Below are positions 53,701 through 59,700 of a stretch of 64,000 nt of DNA, one piece after another (the first letter of the stretch is position 1; each line of letters opens with the position of its first letter). The notes under the pieces were generated by a model. It saw only the letters and a list, made by a program, of their open reading frames with translations. It did not search any database and had not been told where the DNA came from. The position numbers were made by a program, and so were the translations under genes. The DNA comes from Semisulcospira habei (lineage: Eukaryota; Mollusca; Gastropoda; Semisulcospiridae). The stretch spans positions 165,192,976 through 165,256,975 of the forward strand of contig BTPG01000007.1 of NCBI GenBank assembly GCA_036245525.1. The letters run 5' to 3'.

Positions 53701-56700
53701 TGCAGAAGTGTTGTATAGCGCTTCCACTGGCAACGCTATATGACACTTTTGCAGCTACTGAAGCGGGGCTCATTCACCGACATTACATGCAAAAATGTAG
53801 GTATTCACTGAAGGTGAGTTGTGAAGTATTACTACAAACTAATTCAGGTTTTTCCCAATCACCATGATTAACTGAAAAAAAAAAAGTTTCTGGAGCAGTA
53901 ATTCTTAATTGGTTAAGTGACGCATGAATAAAGTTAATTAGGGAGTTATTTTCACAACTTTAAACCCGTTTTGTCTGTGTCATTCAAAACCGCATTTCTC
54001 TCTTGGCTGTTTATAGCCCAATAGGAAACAATGTTTTCGCATTTCTGTCCTGACTTGACTAAGCAAGCAATTATTTCTGTTTAATGACTGCTTAATATTG
54101 CACATAATTAGACCAATACACAATGAAAAAAAAAAGAGAAAATTAAACGCTTCTTCTTGATCAGCAGGATTCCGCATTATGTACACAAACAAAAACATAC
54201 CACGTGTGATTGTGTCAATATAAAATTGTACATATATCACTGAATGCTACGGGAAACATAGTCCTTAATGAAAATATATTTTTCAAAAGAAAATTCTACC
54301 ATATTCATTTTGTACAAAGCAGGAGACAAAATCATCAAAAAGTTCTAAATTTACAGAAAAATGAAATGATTCCTTTACAGGAAAGTGATTTCGTGAAATC
54401 ATGAATAAATTATAGAGTGGATACAGCGCTGAATACACAAATTTGCATGATCAATCTACAGAATGACACAATGAAATGAAAAACATTAACTGCCATTACG
54501 GAAAAATTACAGAAACAACTAAAATGTTTCAACAGTTGAAAAAAACAATGCTACCACAATTAATGTTACAAGTGCTAGTATTAATCCTTTCACCGACACA
54601 GATCGTGTTTTTGAAATCACTGAAAATTCAACACCAAAGATCCCCAGGCACCAAAGGAACGTGGATACAAAGTGTCCCTAGCAAGAGACATACATTTTCT
54701 TGAGCCCCTGCAAATGTGGAGGCTCATGAGTACCTATGCCTCTTTCAGTTAACCCGTATCATACTGAGGCTAAAAGCTTCAAATGTGTACACTGCCATAG
54801 GCAAGCTACATTATAGTGCTCACAGATAAAGATATAGACCAAATGGCTTTAGTTCAAGGGTGGTGCCAGAATAGCTTGGCGCCTAGGGGCGCCAAGCTAT
54901 TCTGGCACCACCCTTGAACTATTTTAGTCAAACTTATTTCACACACTGGTGTATTCCGAATGATAAGGGTTAAATAGTATTCAACTTTTCTTGGGCAGTG
55001 AATAGGTCTAACTCTGATCAACACGTCCGATTTGAAAATCTGGAATGATAGCTGTGTCAAATCACAAACACGATTAACCCCGTAACCCATTACCTCCTGA
55101 GGCTGATTTGGTAACACTCGCTTACCGTCCTATGAAGGGCTACACTACAGATTAGGAGATAGATCAACTGGTTTAGCTCAAGGCTGGTGCCAGAAAAGCT
55201 TGGCGCCACAGGCGCCAAGCTATTCTCGCACCACCCTTAAACTATCAGTCAAATTCATTTCAAGCGATGGGTGTACCAGATTAAAAGGGTTATGCCCTGA
55301 AACGCTACAACCAGAAACAGATGGACCATGATAGTTCAAGCTTAACTTTCATGGTCCACGGACCACTACGGTTCAACGTCAAACTACATGTACCATGCTG
55401 TATGTGCTTGCGGCTGTTGTGTGCCTGGGGCCAGTTGCATGAGCGAGCTTTAGTCCTGCACCAGCCACTAAGCAAGGGGCGCCGCTATAGTGGCGCCCCT
55501 TGCTTAGTGGCTGGTGATGGACTAAACTCGCTCATGCAACTGACCTTGGTTCAGGCTGAGCTTTAACAAGCAGTGTGACGTGGACGGTCTCCTTGTGACA
55601 GCAGACACATTTTCCGCCTCACATTTTGGCTGGGTAGGTCAATAAACCTTAGCAGATGATGAATAGATATTTCAAGGGAAGCTACTTTAAACTGCTACAA
55701 TTTGTCCTCCTCAGATTTTGGCTAGGTAAGTAATAAACTCAGCAGACGATGAACTGATAATTCAAAGGAAGCAAGTTGAAAGCTGTCTTCGAGTGACAGC
55801 ATACGGGTACAATTTGCTTTGCATCAGATTTTGGCTAGTATGGTAAATTGAAAAACTGTACCCAGAGATGAAGCATCAATTTATGGGTAACGGGATGTGC
55901 ATTGTCAGCTTGTCAAAGCACATTTTTTTTCTTGCAATATGTTTTGGCTTCATAAGTCGATAAACTGTAGCAACGAAATGACTAATAGCCCACAGGTAAC
56001 TAGTTGCAGATTGTCTTCTTGTGAGCACAAAATTTTACAGCATCTGATTTTGACTAGGTCAAACTTAGACACAACCAGCATAGATAAACAGCGCACCAGC
56101 CTACCATATTATCTGATGCCTGACTGTCAGTGTGTAAACATCGGTAAACAGCGCACCAGCCTACCACATTATCTGATGCCTGACTGTCAGTTTGTAAACA
56201 TCGGTAAACAGCGTGCCAGCCTAGCATATCATCTGATGCCCGACTGTCAGTTTGTAAACATCGGTAAACAGCGCGCCAGCCTAGCACGTTATCTGATGCC
56301 TGACTGTCAGTGTGTAAGCATGGCACTACCAGTGCTGAGCGCTTACCTGACCGTCGGTTGTTGTGTCCTTAAAGCTCATGTGACAAACGCACTCAAGACA
56401 TGATGAGGAAGTGTGTAATTTTGGACTTTAACGCTCCTAGAAATGTGTGCTGGTCTATAATTTCAATATTCAACTAACATAATAATAATAATAATACAGC
56501 AGAACCTGTTTTGAGTGATCACATCACCTGTCATTAAAGACCATCATTCAGGTGGCTGTCGCCACCTGAATGATGGTCTTTAATGACAGGTGACACTGTT
56601 TGCCCTTCCAGACTTCTCTTGTCTCTTCAGGCCATTTTTGTAGTGCAAAAAGATGGATGCTCAAAACAGGTTCTGCTGTAAAATAACAGACCAGCACAAA

Positions 56701-59700
56701 AATGTGGCATGGAACCCAGTTTAACTCCATATTAAAACAGGACAATTGGGTGAGACTTCATTTTTTAAAAATAAAAATCTATCTGGGACTACAGCAAATA
56801 ACTAACAATAACAGCTTTGAGACATCATTTGGCTGTATTTCAAACCAGTTTTAGATGAAATAAATTTCAAAGACCTTTTTTTTTGTGCAAATAAAGGAAA
56901 GAGAGAAAGAACACATATACACTGACAAATACACAATGTCAACATTCAAACATGCACAACAACACATTAAAACACAATTAGGAAACTAAAAAAATTCACA
57001 GATACTGTGCTCTTAAAAATCACACACCATGATTCAGAAGGGGTCAATTTTACGTAATTTCAGCGCAAATGTACCCTGCAAATGTCATAAAGATGACCCC
57101 TTCAGCAAAGTAAGACAAACACACCTTAAGAATATGAATTGCAACATAATCACAGTTCAAATGTTACCAAAATACAAAGCTGTCACTCAGACGTCGGTGA
57201 ATTTAACAAAAATATTGGGCACTGTGGTACACAAAAGTGGACAACATTTCATGCCGATTGTAATAAATGAAGTAAAAAAACGGTCTGACATCTGAGAGTT
57301 TAAGTTCTACATATATCATAGAGTACATAACAAGACATGAGTCAGTAACAGAGCATAGCTTGAATTTTCATGACAGTTAGTGGGTAGTGGAGGATTTAGG
57401 CGCGAAGGCAATCTGCACTACCCTTCAACTATCAGGGACAACCTATCTTCTGTGACACTGATTGCGTGTGAAGACTGATTATGTTCAGCAATTAGCATGG
57501 TCACTTTTGGTATACTCGTGGGGTGTAAGTCAAATTACATGCTGATTTAAACACTCACTTTGTAACCGATGGAACTGATCAAACTGAAAAGTTGATTAAG
57601 GGTTCACTTTGTGATCTGACTGAACTGATAACGTTTGACAGCTGATTTAACCCATTTAGCCCCGGATCATTACAGGAGATGGCTTGACAATGATAATTCA
57701 AGGGTAGTGCCAGATTAGCTTGGCCCCTTCAGGCGCCAAGCTAATCTGGCACTACCCTTGAATTGCCATGATCAAGCCATCTCCTGCACACAACGGTAAA
57801 GTCGTTGAGTAACACTTCCACAATCTGGAAATGGCACCTGTGGGGCCAAAAGAGTTAAATGTTCACTTTTTGCGATTTAGCTGAACTGACTAACTAACTG
57901 TTGAAGTTCTTGGATGATGTCAACAGGTACTACGTGAGGTCTAGAGAATGTCAAATGGGTGTCTGCAAGACGCTCAAAGCAGCAAAGCAATGGCCACGCC
58001 CACAAATACTGACTCTTGGCAGTATTATGAAACTCCAGAATAAAAATGAATGGTGTATGAAAAATCATTTACAAAAAAATATTGATAACTTCCCTGCAGA
58101 GCTCAACGGATGGGAAAAATACACCAATAATGTTCTCTGGAATTAGGAGAAACTTCTCGAGAAATTACATCACTGGACTCATGACACACTTTGACAACAA
58201 TCACAGTTCACGGCATAGAGTCACAAGAGCACCTGGAGCTGCAGGGGATGAGAATCTATGTCTCTTGATGGCCGAGACCGGCTCAATTTGTATCTTCTGC
58301 TTAACTCATTCAGCCCGGCGCACATACTTCCCAAATGTTGGAGGCGTCATCTAATGACTATGCACCTGTTGCAGGAGATGGGTGGACCATGATAATTCAA
58401 GGGTCGTGCCAGATTAGGTTGGCGCCGACAGGCACCAAGCTAATCTGGCACTACCCTTGAATTGTCATGGTCCACCCATCTCCTGCTGTAGTGCGTCAGG
58501 GCTGAATGAGTTAAGGGAAATCATCTGAGTTATGCAAGCAAAGATCATATGCAATGCCTACTGATGTAGAATAACTCTTACTGGGTATTGTCTGTTCTGA
58601 GATGATAGTTTCCCCTCAAATAATAGTAAAATTGGGAGCTCTTTCCAACAGAGAATATTTGTCAATGCACACGTCAGGCAGCTAAGTCCATAAAACGTTT
58701 AAGTGGAAATCCATGAACAGTTCAACAAAAACAACGCTGATTCTCCATCACTGTTTGTTGGTTTCGACTCCAATTATGATGGCTATAATAATAATGGCCA
58801 GGACAGCACATATACAAACTATGATGATAATCTTTTTCTGAAACAAACCAAACAAAAAACAGAAATAAGGATAACATCAAAAACCAAAAGAACAGAAGTA
58901 AAAGACATGAAAGAAATCAGGAAAAATAAAAATATATTTTGAACAATAAATGAGCACAATAATACACGAACACATGTATGAAGGAGGGTGCTGAGACGAA
59001 ACAGGAAAGGGGAGGAGGTGGAGGGTGGGGGTGGGCTTGTGGGGTGGGGGTTGGAAGGAATCAAAGAAAATAAAAATGTATGTAAAACTACAAAAATATG
59101 TAGAAATGATATTTCATGAAATTAAAAAAAAAGGAAAATGAAATGTGCAGACATACAATGACATGTATGGAAGGTGCTGAAATGACTCTGTGAGGGATAA
59201 ACAGTTTGAAAGACACTGAACAATTTGACACTAGCTGCTGTACACAACATAAGTGAAAACAAAAACAACAACAACAGAAAAGAAGCAACAAAGATAGGCG
59301 GTAGTTTTGACTGAAATCAGAACACCAGCATGAACCAAAACTCAACACACAAACATCAACGCTGACGTGACGTAAACAAATCTTATACTGATGAGCAAAA
59401 GAAATGTCACATAATTTGAATCATCAAAACTGTTTCCGATGATTCCAATGACATCACATTTCTTTTTAACATCAATGCAATTTGTTTGACACTGACATGG
59501 ACGTGGACAATCAAACGTCAATATATATGTGCAGTCACACATTAGTCCCTCCAGCTGTAAGCATTAGATCAAGACAGTTTGCAGGCTTCTATCAACACAA
59601 TACCCACACTAGTTCACTCCCTTCAGTCTGCTCCACGTCACGTGGATCAAGGGAGGTAACCAATGTTAACCCATTACATCCTGACGCTGATTTTGTAAAA

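Noticed and set aside
55897..56403. 168-codon + frame
   Set aside because: Most of it is the 60-bp minisatellite; no domain and no splice context.
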